A DNA stretch of 13,301 nt from JAOTYV01 sp041557595 (GTDB lineage: Bacteria; Pseudomonadota; Alphaproteobacteria; UBA8366). The stretch covers positions 1 through 13,301 of the forward strand of contig JBFFGE010000132.1 of assembly GCA_041557595.1 (NCBI GenBank). Direction: 5' to 3'. The translations under genes were made by a program, and so were the position numbers. Every line of letters begins with the position of its first letter. The first letter of the stretch is position 1. Under the pieces are notes generated by a model. It was not told where the DNA came from, did no database searches, and was given only the letters and a program-made list of their open reading frames with translations. Below, piece after piece: positions 7,168 to 13,301 of the stretch.

Positions 7168-7232
7168 CGTGTCTTCCTCCCCTCACCGGCGTGATCGCCG
7201 GCGCATCCCTCGTATGCCGGCACCTTCTCGCC

Positions 7233-7640
7233 CTAACGCAGCAAATCCAGGGTCCGCGACAGCATCGACTTGCCCACCTCGATCATGTTGAGGTTCGCCT
7301 CGTAGCTGCGATGCGCATCGCGCATGTCGGTCATTTCGATCAAGCTGTTGACGTTCGGCATCTTGACGTAGCCATCCTTGTTCGCGGCCGGATGCTGCGG
7401 ATCGAACCGCAATGCGAATTCCGATCGATCGCCGCGAATGCCGCGCACCTTTACCACGCGCGTTCCGAGTTCCCGGTCCAGGACATTGTGGAAGGTGACG
7501 ATCTTGCGGCGATACGGATCGCCGTCCGGCCGCTCGGCGGTCGAGTTGGCATTCGCCACGTTCTCCGCGATCACGCGCAATCGCGTGCCTTGCGCCTTCA
7601 TGGCGGCGGCGGAGAGGATCATCGATTTTTCCAGCGGCAT
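7233..7640 (-). CDS. flgC: Flagellar proximal rod protein FlgC
   Basis: 135 aa, normal length. The N-terminal rod-family motif VIAENVANANST (about 23-34) and the C-terminal EANLNMIEVGKSMLSRTLDLL helix are characteristic of FlgC. It forms part of the proximal rod with FlgB and FlgF and is exported through the gate encoded next door. AAGGAG (bases 7649-7654) is the Shine-Dalgarno and overlaps the TAA stop of flgB, so the two genes are tightly coupled. Confidence 0.96.
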   Translation of the reverse strand: MPLEKSMILSAAAMKAQGTRLRVIAENVANANSTAERPDGDPYRRKIVTFHNVLDRELGTRVVKVRGIRGDRSEFALRFDPQHPAANKDGYVKMPNVNSLIEMTDMRDAHRSYEANLNMIEVGKSMLSRTLDLLR

Positions 7641-7652
7641 AGCGCGGACTCC

Positions 7653-8060
7653 TTACTGGCCTCGTTGTCCCAGGGCGATCCGGAACATTTGAATGTGCTT
7701 GCGGTACAGCTGCGTCATCAACGCGTAGTCGTGCCGGTTTTCGGCGACCTTCGCGAGCTGTTCTTCGAGCACCACCGCATTGCCGGCCGGCAATGTTTCG
7801 TACGGATTGCGTTGTCCGGCAGCATCGAAACGGACTGCTGCGCCGCTGCCGGCAAGATGACGCGGATCGGTGCGCGCCAGTGCGACGCGAAAGGCATTCG
7901 CCTTTTCGAGCTGCGTGAAATCGACTTCCTTCAGTTCCTTTGGCCGGTAGCGCGGCGTATCCGAGTTAGACACGTTCTTGGCGAGCACGGTTTGCCGCTC
8001 GGCGAGCCATTTCATCTTGCCGCTCATCATCCGGAACACCGGAAGATTATTCAAATCCAT
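7653..8060 (-). CDS. flgB: Flagellar proximal rod protein FlgB
   Basis: 135 aa from the ATG at 8060, chosen because AGGAG lies eight bases upstream and the protein then begins MDLNNLPVF as expected for FlgB. The in-frame ATG at 8093 would add 11 residues without a good ribosome-binding site. The rod-family motif is NVSNSDTPRYRPKE (29-42), and the C-terminal helix has MTQLYRKHIQMFRIALGQ. FlgB is the most membrane-proximal rod subunit after FliE. It is the first gene of the operon flgB-flgC-fliE-fliQ-fliR-flhB-cckA, preceded by a sigma-54-type promoter. Confidence 0.95.
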   Translation of the reverse strand: MDLNNLPVFRMMSGKMKWLAERQTVLAKNVSNSDTPRYRPKELKEVDFTQLEKANAFRVALARTDPRHLAGSGAAVRFDAAGQRNPYETLPAGNAVVLEEQLAKVAENRHDYALMTQLYRKHIQMFRIALGQRGQ

Positions 8061-8185
8061 GCCGCTCGCTCCTGCCACCAAGCCGGGTGACATTGTGTGC
8101 CGCGCTCAACCGCCAAACGCCATACACGGTATTGCGCAAAACTTTTCCCACCGTCCGTCCGACCAAGAACTTACCAACACCAAGT

Positions 8186-8201
8186 TGCACAAGATGTGCC
8201 A
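8186..8201 (-). promoter_or_regulatory. Sigma-54-type promoter for flgB
   Basis: On the minus strand the sequence is TGGCACATCTTGTGCA. It matches TGGCAC-N5-TTGCA except for one base, and the invariant GG and GC are exactly 12 bases apart. Transcription would start near 8175, giving a leader of about 115 bases before the flgB ATG. Sigma-54 promoters for rod and hook operons are well known in flagellated proteobacteria. The element is also partly palindromic, so an operator is an alternative. Confidence 0.7.
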
Positions 8202-8384
8202 ACCCGACCGGAAAATGCCGACTCTTCATCTTCCTGAAAGCCACCGCCACTCGGTACGCGCCTCCATTATGTTGCAGCAAACTAGCGACTTTTTATTTTG
8301 CTGTAAACAATGTCGAAAATAGAACTTAAATCTTCCCAAGCGAATCATCGATTCCATTACTGAGGATTTATTATTGAAAAGCCT

Positions 8385-8398
8385 TTTTCCCTGGAAAA
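8385..8398. promoter_or_regulatory. Palindrome, possible operator
   Basis: TTTTCC, CT, GGAAAA is a perfect inverted repeat with six-base arms and a two-base centre, inside the AT-rich part of the divergent region. An outer pair, CCTTTT at 8382-8387 and AAAAGG at 8405-8410, surrounds it. It could bind a dimeric regulator of the plus-strand operon; no specific regulator is suggested. Confidence 0.3.
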
Positions 8399-8559
8399 TG
8401 CAATAAAAGGTACGCATACTTTAAACATACAAATGGAGTCCTTGCGGTACACTCGATGCGCGGTCCGACGCTAGGTCGCTTGCCTTGCCCATCGCGTGAT
8501 GACGCCGCGTATTGTTCCGGTTGCATTTTCCGGGACGCCCTCGGAAAGGACAGAGTGAG

Positions 8560-8931
8560 TTGGCCAAAACGCCCCGCACGCGCAACGCCCCGTCGGACGC
8601 CCTCCCCCCTGCCGCCGCATCGGCGCAACGCGGCTCGGCAAAAGTTGCGCACCGCGATGTCACCGCGGCGGCGATCCGCTACGACCCGGTAACCGCGCAA
8701 AGCGCGCCGTCGCTCGTCGCATCCGGACGCGGTTGGCTGGCGGAACGCATACTAGAGGTTGCGCGCGACCATGGAATCACGGTACGCGAGGATGCCGATC
8801 TCGTCGAAATTCTCACCGCAATCGATATCGGCGACGAAATTCCCGTCGAAGCATTTGCCGCCGTTGCGGAAATCCTTCGATACATCTACGCCGCCAACGG
8901 AACCAAACCGCCGGAGTATCCAAAATCATGA
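8560..8931 (+). CDS. FlhB C-terminal domain paralog (FlhX-like)
   Basis: 123 aa from TTG at 8560, chosen because AAAGGA lies about nine bases upstream; the in-frame ATG at 8512 has no ribosome-binding site. Residues 1-30 are a basic, Ala/Pro-rich, probably disordered tail. Residues about 31-113 align with the FlhB cytoplasmic domain encoded at 4598-5692: LVASGRGWLAERILEVARDHGI matches VLVAKGTDLVAQRIRELAEEHDI, and IPVEAFAAVAEILRYIY matches VPAEHYQAVAEVISYVW. There are no membrane segments. The NPTH autocleavage motif is absent; the corresponding place reads AHRDVTAAAIRYD. Stand-alone FlhB-C proteins (FlhX/YlqH-like) are known and can partly replace the FlhB C-terminal fragment in some bacteria. 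Its stop overlaps the next gene (ATGA), and fliO-fliP follow, supporting a role in flagellar export. Confidence 0.82.
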   Translation: MAKTPRTRNAPSDALPPAAASAQRGSAKVAHRDVTAAAIRYDPVTAQSAPSLVASGRGWLAERILEVARDHGITVREDADLVEILTAIDIGDEIPVEAFAAVAEILRYIYAANGTKPPEYPKS

Positions 8932-9206
8932 CCAGCAGCGAGGCGATTATTTCCGAGATGCGCGAAATATCCGACCTGATCTCGGCAGCGCGCACCGGGC
9001 TCGACCAAGATGAGCTGGTCATGATCAAGGACATCAATGGCCGGGTGCAGGGGATGGTCGAATCGATCACCGAGCTCGCGCCGGAACAAGCGATCGAATT
9101 GCGGCCGCGCTTGGTCGCGTTGCTGGACGAATTCAAATCGTTCTCGGAAGCCATGCAGATCAAGATCTCCGAGGTCGCCGCGGCGAAGGAAGATGCCGGC
9201 CCGTAA
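8928..9206 (+). CDS. Uncharacterised helical protein in the fliO-fliP operon
   Basis: 92 aa. I do not recognise a family. The start ATG overlaps the stop of the FlhX-like gene (ATGA at 8928-8931), so translation is coupled. The protein is soluble, acidic and almost wholly helical by composition: one helix about 5-20, a second about 25-45 around DELVMIKDINGRVQGMVESI, and a third about 53-88 containing LVALLDEFKSFSEAMQIKIS. The heptad-like spacing of hydrophobic residues suggests a coiled coil or helical bundle. Size and setting would suit a small export chaperone or regulator of the FliT/FlgN kind, but no motif proves that. A 109-base gap follows before fliO, with a short GACCG...CGGTC inverted repeat (9207-9225). 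Confidence 0.75.
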   Translation: MTSSEAIISEMREISDLISAARTGLDQDELVMIKDINGRVQGMVESITELAPEQAIELRPRLVALLDEFKSFSEAMQIKISEVAAAKEDAGP

Positions 9207-9315
9207 GACCGGCCGAACATCGGTCACGATCCGGCTGGGCACGAACAAAGACCGGGACCGATTGGATAACAGGCGCACCGGGTTGCAGTTCTGATCGAGG
9301 GAGGAAAACGGCGAG

Positions 9316-9663
9316 GTGGAGCTAGACTACCCCAGGTTTCTGCTGGCGCTCATTTTCGTCATCGGATTGATCGGGTTGCTGACGCTGCTTGCCCGGCGTT
9401 TCGGGTTCGGCGCGATCCGGCTTTCGCCGGCCTTCATGGGCAAAGGACGCAACGGCAAATCGCGCCTCGCCGTCGTGGAGGCGACCAGCATCGACGCCCG
9501 TCGCCGCCTCGTGCTTGTGCGGCGCGACGACACCGAACACCTCATCCTGATCGGCGCGACCAGCGAGCTGGTGGTCGAGCGCGACATCCGTCCCCCGCCT
9601 GCCGCCGGCACCACCGAGCCGCCCGCGATACCCGCACCGGCGCAGGACGGAAATCCGGAATGA
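9316..9663 (+). CDS. fliO: Flagellar biosynthesis protein FliO
   Basis: 115 aa from GTG at 9316; GAGGGAGGA lies about 10 bases upstream. One N-terminal membrane segment (about 8-26, FLLALIFVIGLIGLLTLLA) is followed by a small cytoplasmic beta domain with the FliO pattern RLAVVEATSIDARRRLVLVRRDDTEHLILIG (about 50-80) and a Pro/Ala-rich tail. FliO is a poorly conserved scaffold that helps FliP oligomerise during export-gate assembly, and it is usually encoded just before fliP, as here. Its stop codon overlaps the fliP start (ATGA at 9660-9663). Confidence 0.88.
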   Translation: MELDYPRFLLALIFVIGLIGLLTLLARRFGFGAIRLSPAFMGKGRNGKSRLAVVEATSIDARRRLVLVRRDDTEHLILIGATSELVVERDIRPPPAAGTTEPPAIPAPAQDGNPE

Positions 9664-10442
9664 GGCCACGTCGCGACGGCAATCGCGCGGTTCCGCGGCG
9701 CCTTCCCGGGGTCAGGAAGACGATCGTTTTCGCGTTCATCTGGGTGATCGGTCTTTCGATTCCGGCGACCGCCCAAAATCTGACACTCGATCTCGGAACC
9801 GGCGGCGAGGCAACCGGGCGCATCGTCCAACTGGTCGCGCTCATCACGATCCTGACGCTGGCACCGGCGATCCTTGTCATGGTCACGTCGTTCGTCCGCA
9901 TCGTGGTCGTGCTGTCGCTGCTGCGCACCGCACTCGGCACCCAGGGCACGCCGCCCAATACGGTTGTCATCAGCCTGTCCCTCTTCATGACGTTCTTCAT
10001 CATGCAGCCGAGCTTCGAGCGGATTTACGATCAAGGCATTGCGCTGCTGATCGCCGAAAGCATCGACGAAAAGCAGGCCTTCGAACGCAGCGCGGCGCCG
10101 ATCCGCGACTTCATGATGAAGCATGTGCGCTAAAAGGATCTCGACCTGTTCCTGAACATGGCGCGTCTCGATCTTGGCGAAAAGCCGGAGGCGACGCCGT
10201 TGCGCGCCCTCATCCCCGCCTTCATGATTTCCGAGTTGCGCCGGGCCTTCGAGATCGGATTCCTGCTGTTCGTGCCGTTTCTCATCATCGACATGGTGGT
10301 GGCGTCGGTTCTCATGTCGATGGGCATGATGATGCTGCCGCCGGTGATGATATCGCTGCCCTTCAAGCTGATTTTTTTCGTGCTCGTCGACGGCTGGTAC
10401 ATGATCGCCGGCAGCCTGGTGCAGAGCTTCAACACCAGTTGA
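9660..10442 (+). pseudogene. fliP: Flagellar export gate protein FliP, interrupted by an in-frame stop
   Basis: The full frame is 260 codons plus stop, normal for FliP, but codon 158 is TAA (10131-10133). Before it are a signal peptide (basic residues 1-20, hydrophobic 21-34, then PATAQ), membrane segments around 57-89 and 100-116, and SAAPIRDFMMKHVR. Directly after it, in the same frame, the text continues KDLDLFLNMARL, then PLRALIPAFMISELRRAFEI, the membrane stretch with PFLIIDMVVASVLM, and the hallmark LPFKLIFFVLVDGW. Other FliP proteins have R-E at this place (RE-A/K-DL), so a Glu codon GAA changed to TAA by one substitution explains it. The first fragment alone lacks the C-terminal half and should not form a gate. 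The ATG at 10158 has no well-placed ribosome-binding site. I label it a pseudogene, but a sequencing error or stop readthrough cannot be excluded. It is translationally coupled to fliO by ATGA. Confidence 0.85.
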
Positions 10443-10466
10443 CGGCAACCGGGCGCCGCCGGCGGG

Positions 10467-13301
10467 TCAGCTTTGCGGTGGCGGCGGCGCGGGCGGCAGT
10501 TTCGCTTCGCTCGGCCGGGTTCCCGAACGTCCCGATTTACCCGGCCCGCCGGTCGCGATCGGCGGCTGGATGAGGCGCGCGCGATAATTCTTCAAGAAGG
10601 ATTCGAAGTGATCCGCTTCGGCCATCTTGCGGGTAATCGACTCGATATTTTTCGAATCGTCCCCCGAAGGGCTGGCAATAAAGGCGAAGGTATCGGCGAG
10701 GTCGCTCTTCGCCATGCCGGGCCCATAGAGTTCGCGCAACAATTTGACGCCGGCTTCGTCCCGCTTGAGTCGCAATGCAACCGCCCAGCTCAGGATAAAC
10801 CGCGCCTGTTCCTGATCGTACCCGCCTTCCGACAATGGGTCGCCGGACAGGCGTTGCAGCACCTTGGCCGCTTCGGAATAGTTTTGCGTATTCCAGTAAA
10901 TATCGGCCCGCAGCAAATCGGCCTCCGTGCTGACGTCACCGGCCAGCAGTGCGATGGCTTCCTCGTAGCGTTCCAGTTCGAGCGTCGCCTTGGCGCGGAT
11001 GCGGCGGCGGTCGTCCTCGACGTCCTGCGGCAAATTCGGCTGGAAACTATTGCGCAGCGCGGACAGCGCGCCCTTCGGATTGCGATCCAGCAAATAAATG
11101 ACCGCCAGCTTTGCACCGACCCGCGCCTTCTCTTCGCCTTTGAGCCGATAGCGCACCTGATGGGCCAGCAAGTCCGCGGCCCGGTCGAGCAAATCCACCG
11201 AGACCAGACGATCCGCGAGCCGTTGGATCATACGATCCCCTTCCGGCCCCGCGGGCGTCAGTTCGCGAAAATCATCGTACAGTGCGAGCGCCTTGAGGGC
11301 CGGCAGCTTATCCGCGCCGCCTTCCAGGTGCAGCGACTTGAAGGCGTCCGTCATCGATTGAGCGATCGCCTTGACCGGCCCACCGGTGGGGAAATAGGTG
11401 ACCGCGGTGCGCAACGTGCTCAATCCGTTTCGATAGTCGCACTTGCCGAGATAAATCTCGCCCAGTTTTTTCAGGACAGCCAGTTCCAGCCGGTCGCCGC
11501 GCCACTGGTAGCGTAACCGTTCCAGCCGCTTCGCCGCCTCGCCCGCCGAGACGGTTTCCTGCTGCAGGCCAAGATCGATCAAGGCGAACTCGGCGCGGGC
11601 CGCGTTCCACCGATCCTTCGATCTCTTGACATCGTCCCAGATCGCCACCGCCCGGTCGAGATCCCGGCTCTTGCGCGCCAGCACTCCCTGATTGTACCGC
11701 AGCCGCGCCGTGTCCTTGCGCAGCATCGAGCCCGCCGCCTTGTCGAGACGTTCGAGCCAGACGGTTGCGCTGGAGACGTCCAGACCGGCCAAGCCCGCTT
11801 CCACGCGTTCGAGCGCCAATCGGGTCCGAATAGGCTCCGGGTAATCGGCCAGCACCGGATCGCCGGTCCGGAATTGCGCCGCGGCTTTGTCCAATTCGCC
11901 CGCTTGCAGGAACATCGATCCGCGCCACAACGCGATCTCCTGAAACTTGTCGAGACGCGGGTCGAGCAGATCCTTCCGGGCATCGGGGTAGCGTCCCATA
12001 TAGACCTGGGTCGCGCCGATCAGCGCACGGAATTCCGGTTGGGACGACAGGACGGGATTCGCGGCTTCGATCCGCCGCAGCACGCCAAACGCCTCGGTGG
12101 CGAGCCCGCGCGCGAAATAAAATCGGGCAAGATCGAGCCTGGCATCATCGCGCCGTTTCTTCGGCACCTCGACGACGGCACGCAACGCCACTTGCGCCGC
12201 GGTCACGGTATCCACATCGCCACCGGACCAATTGCCGAAATTAAAAATTCGCGGACCGAGGAAGCCCTTGCCATCATCGCGCAGGGCAACGGCGGACACA
12301 TGCAGGCCCCGTTCACCGATCACCGCGACGCCACGACTGCCGACATTCTTCAAGCTGACGGTTTCGCTCCGGGGTGCGACCGCCACGCCCTGCGCCGATG
12401 GCAGAATATCGAATTCCGCATAGCGGCGGCGTCCGTTGACGCCCTGTCCCGGCGCCCGTGTCGTCGCCACCATCAGCCGGTCGCCGACGCCTGGGTCCGA
12501 CACGGTGAAGATCCGGCCGAATTCGGTGATCGGCAAAACCATTTCGGCGCCTTCCACCGCCTCGGGCCGTACCTGGATTCGAATCGGTATTTGTGCGGTG
12601 ATCGGCCACCGCCGGAACGTCACCGCCCAATTGTTCGCTTCGCGATAAACCTGCGGGCTGACGCCGGGGAGCGGCCGAACGCGGAGCACAGTTCCCTCGG
12701 ATACGGGCAATTGCTCGACGCTGGAAACCATCGATCGCGCCGCCTGGCGAAGCGGCGCCAGATTAATCTGCGCCCGCCGGTCGAAGACGATCCAAATGAA
12801 TGGCGCACGCTCGAAAACCGCCGCACCGACCGTTTCCGGCCAGTCGAATGTCAAACTCACCGTTTTGCCCGTGGCCTTTGCAGACACCTTGCCTTTATCC
12901 GGGCCGCCGGTGGCCGCCCGCGCGTCCGACGCCGGCGGAGGTGCCGCCTTGGCCGTCGGTTCGGGCGCCTTTTCGGGAAGCGGCGCCGACCCGACCTTCG
13001 ATACCGGCGCGGTGGCCGGCGGCGGCGGTTCATCCGCGCCGCGGGTTGGTTTTTGCGAACGCGGCGGCGTGGACCGGGTAGCGATTTTCTTCTGCGCGGC
13101 GGCCGGCTTCTTCGGCTTGTCCGCTGCCGCCTGCGCATTTCCGCCGGATTTGAAATCCACGACGACGCGCGCGCCGATCCGGAAATGATTCACGACGAGG
13201 CCCTTGCCGGCGCGAAACGACATCACCAGCGCACCCGCATCGACGCCCGCCGACGGAAGGCTCACGCTTGACGGCAACTGGCGGCGCAGGCCGGCGAGGT
13301 C
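10467..13301 (-). CDS. Large TPR-repeat protein (5' end outside window)
   Basis: At least 944 residues; the frame is open to base 13301, so the true start lies beyond the window. An apparent TTG start at 13277 is only the first possible codon inside it. Residues are numbered from that TTG. An N-terminal beta-rich piece (about 1-45) is followed by a Pro/Ala/Lys-rich linker (about 50-155), then a beta-rich region (about 156-345) with FDWPETVGAAVFERAPFIWI. From about 365 the protein becomes helical repeats of TPR type, for example ALWRGSMFLQAGELDKAAAQ, ARLRYNQGVLARKSRDLDRA and LLRADIYWNTQNYSEAAKVL. It ends in a Pro-rich tail (PPAPPPPQS). It is convergent with fliP across 24 bases. No catalytic motif is visible. 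A cell-envelope scaffold is plausible; a flagellar role rests only on its neighbours. Confidence 0.8.
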   Translation of the reverse strand, partial: DLAGLRRQLPSSVSLPSAGVDAGALVMSFRAGKGLVVNHFRIGARVVVDFKSGGNAQAAADKPKKPAAAQKKIATRSTPPRSQKPTRGADEPPPPATAPVSKVGSAPLPEKAPEPTAKAAPPPASDARAATGGPDKGKVSAKATGKTVSLTFDWPETVGAAVFERAPFIWIVFDRRAQINLAPLRQAARSMVSSVEQLPVSEGTVLRVRPLPGVSPQVYREANNWAVTFRRWPITAQIPIRIQVRPEAVEGAEMVLPITEFGRIFTVSDPGVGDRLMVATTRAPGQGVNGRRRYAEFDILPSAQGVAVAPRSETVSLKNVGSRGVAVIGERGLHVSAVALRDDGKGFLGPRIFNFGNWSGGDVDTVTAAQVALRAVVEVPKKRRDDARLDLARFYFARGLATEAFGVLRRIEAANPVLSSQPEFRALIGATQVYMGRYPDARKDLLDPRLDKFQEIALWRGSMFLQAGELDKAAAQFRTGDPVLADYPEPIRTRLALERVEAGLAGLDVSSATVWLERLDKAAGSMLRKDTARLRYNQGVLARKSRDLDRAVAIWDDVKRSKDRWNAARAEFALIDLGLQQETVSAGEAAKRLERLRYQWRGDRLELAVLKKLGEIYLGKCDYRNGLSTLRTAVTYFPTGGPVKAIAQSMTDAFKSLHLEGGADKLPALKALALYDDFRELTPAGPEGDRMIQRLADRLVSVDLLDRAADLLAHQVRYRLKGEEKARVGAKLAVIYLLDRNPKGALSALRNSFQPNLPQDVEDDRRRIRAKATLELERYEEAIALLAGDVSTEADLLRADIYWNTQNYSEAAKVLQRLSGDPLSEGGYDQEQARFILSWAVALRLKRDEAGVKLLRELYGPGMAKSDLADTFAFIASPSGDDSKNIESITRKMAEADHFESFLKNYRARLIQPPIATGGPGKSGRSGTRPSEAKLPPAPPPPQS

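Larger units (their letters stand above)
8061..8559. other. Divergent intergenic region between the two flagellar operons
   Basis: About 500 bases with no convincing gene; the short ORFs here overlap flgB or the promoter elements and have no ribosome-binding support. It contains the flgB sigma-54-type promoter (8186-8201) and an AT-rich stretch at about 8261-8440, unusual for this window. A perfect 14-base palindrome lies at 8385-8398. The plus-strand promoter is probably in the AT-rich part, for example around TTGAAA at 8374-8379, but I could not find a good -10 at normal spacing. Confidence 0.7.

Noticed and set aside
5725..7194. 489-codon plus-strand frame opposite fliR, fliQ and fliE
   Set aside because: The three genes on the minus strand are certain; this frame is a low-complexity Arg/Gln/His shadow.
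8047..8280. 77-codon minus-strand frame upstream of flgB
   Set aside because: It covers the sigma-54-type promoter and the flgB start in another frame, with no homology or ribosome-binding site.
8061..8559. A previously undescribed defence or mobile system in the intergenic region
   Set aside because: There are no CRISPR-like repeats, no reverse-transcriptase or nuclease gene and no element ends; only promoter-type signals are visible.
9271..9287. Sigma-54-like AGGCGC...TTGCA upstream of fliO
   Set aside because: The spacer is six bases, not five, so the GG and GC elements are out of register, which sigma-54 rarely tolerates.
10158..10442. Independent 94-aa protein from the second half of fliP
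   Set aside because: The ATG at 10158 is an internal methionine of FliP; the only purine-rich stretch lies about 19 bases upstream, too far for efficient initiation. It is better read as the tail of interrupted fliP.
11874..13271. 465-codon plus-strand frame opposite the TPR gene
   Set aside because: The TPR frame has clear repeats and runs on through the window edge; the opposite frame has only compositional bias.

Overview
This is a high-GC chromosomal window that reads like an alphaproteobacterium, most likely Rhodospirillales-like. The main clues are a CckA-type hybrid kinase directly behind flhB, a divergent flagellar basal-body/export cluster, a separate FlhB C-terminal paralog, and an M81/MlrC-like protein. 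The assignment rests on gene content and protein flavour, not on a search.

Layout. Bases 1-177 are the 3' end of an M81 (MlrC-like) gene. Bases 178-439 are non-coding and hold a roughly 90-bp inverted-repeat element (MITE/REP-like) and an AT-rich leader. Bases 440-1099 (+) encode a receiver-PilZ protein. It converges on an FMN-dependent alpha-hydroxy-acid dehydrogenase (1112-2308, -), with a hairpin between them. A long minus-strand flagellar operon follows: flgB-flgC-fliE-fliQ-fliR-flhB-cckA (8060 down to 2398). A 0.5-kb intergenic region (8061-8559) with a good sigma-54-type promoter for flgB separates it from a plus-strand operon: flhX-like, a 92-aa unknown, fliO and fliP (8560-10442). A large minus-strand TPR protein (10467 to beyond 13301) converges on fliP.

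How the genes fit together. FlgB, FlgC and FliE form the proximal rod and its junction with the export gate. FliP, FliQ and FliR form the gate, FlhB is the substrate-specificity switch, and FliO is the FliP assembly factor. CckA is the top kinase of the CtrA phosphorelay, which in many alphaproteobacteria controls motility, so its position in this operon may link cell-cycle or motility control to flagellar assembly. The receiver-PilZ protein could add c-di-GMP input.

The most striking observation is that fliP is interrupted by one in-frame TAA (10131-10133). The reading frame continues intact on both sides and the FliP sequence resumes immediately after the stop. This could be a nonsense mutation, a sequencing error or recoding. 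Other points of interest are the NPTH-less FlhB paralog, its translationally coupled unknown partner, and a fliQ Shine-Dalgarno sequence inside a potential hairpin. I saw no CRISPR array, tRNA, rRNA or transposase gene.
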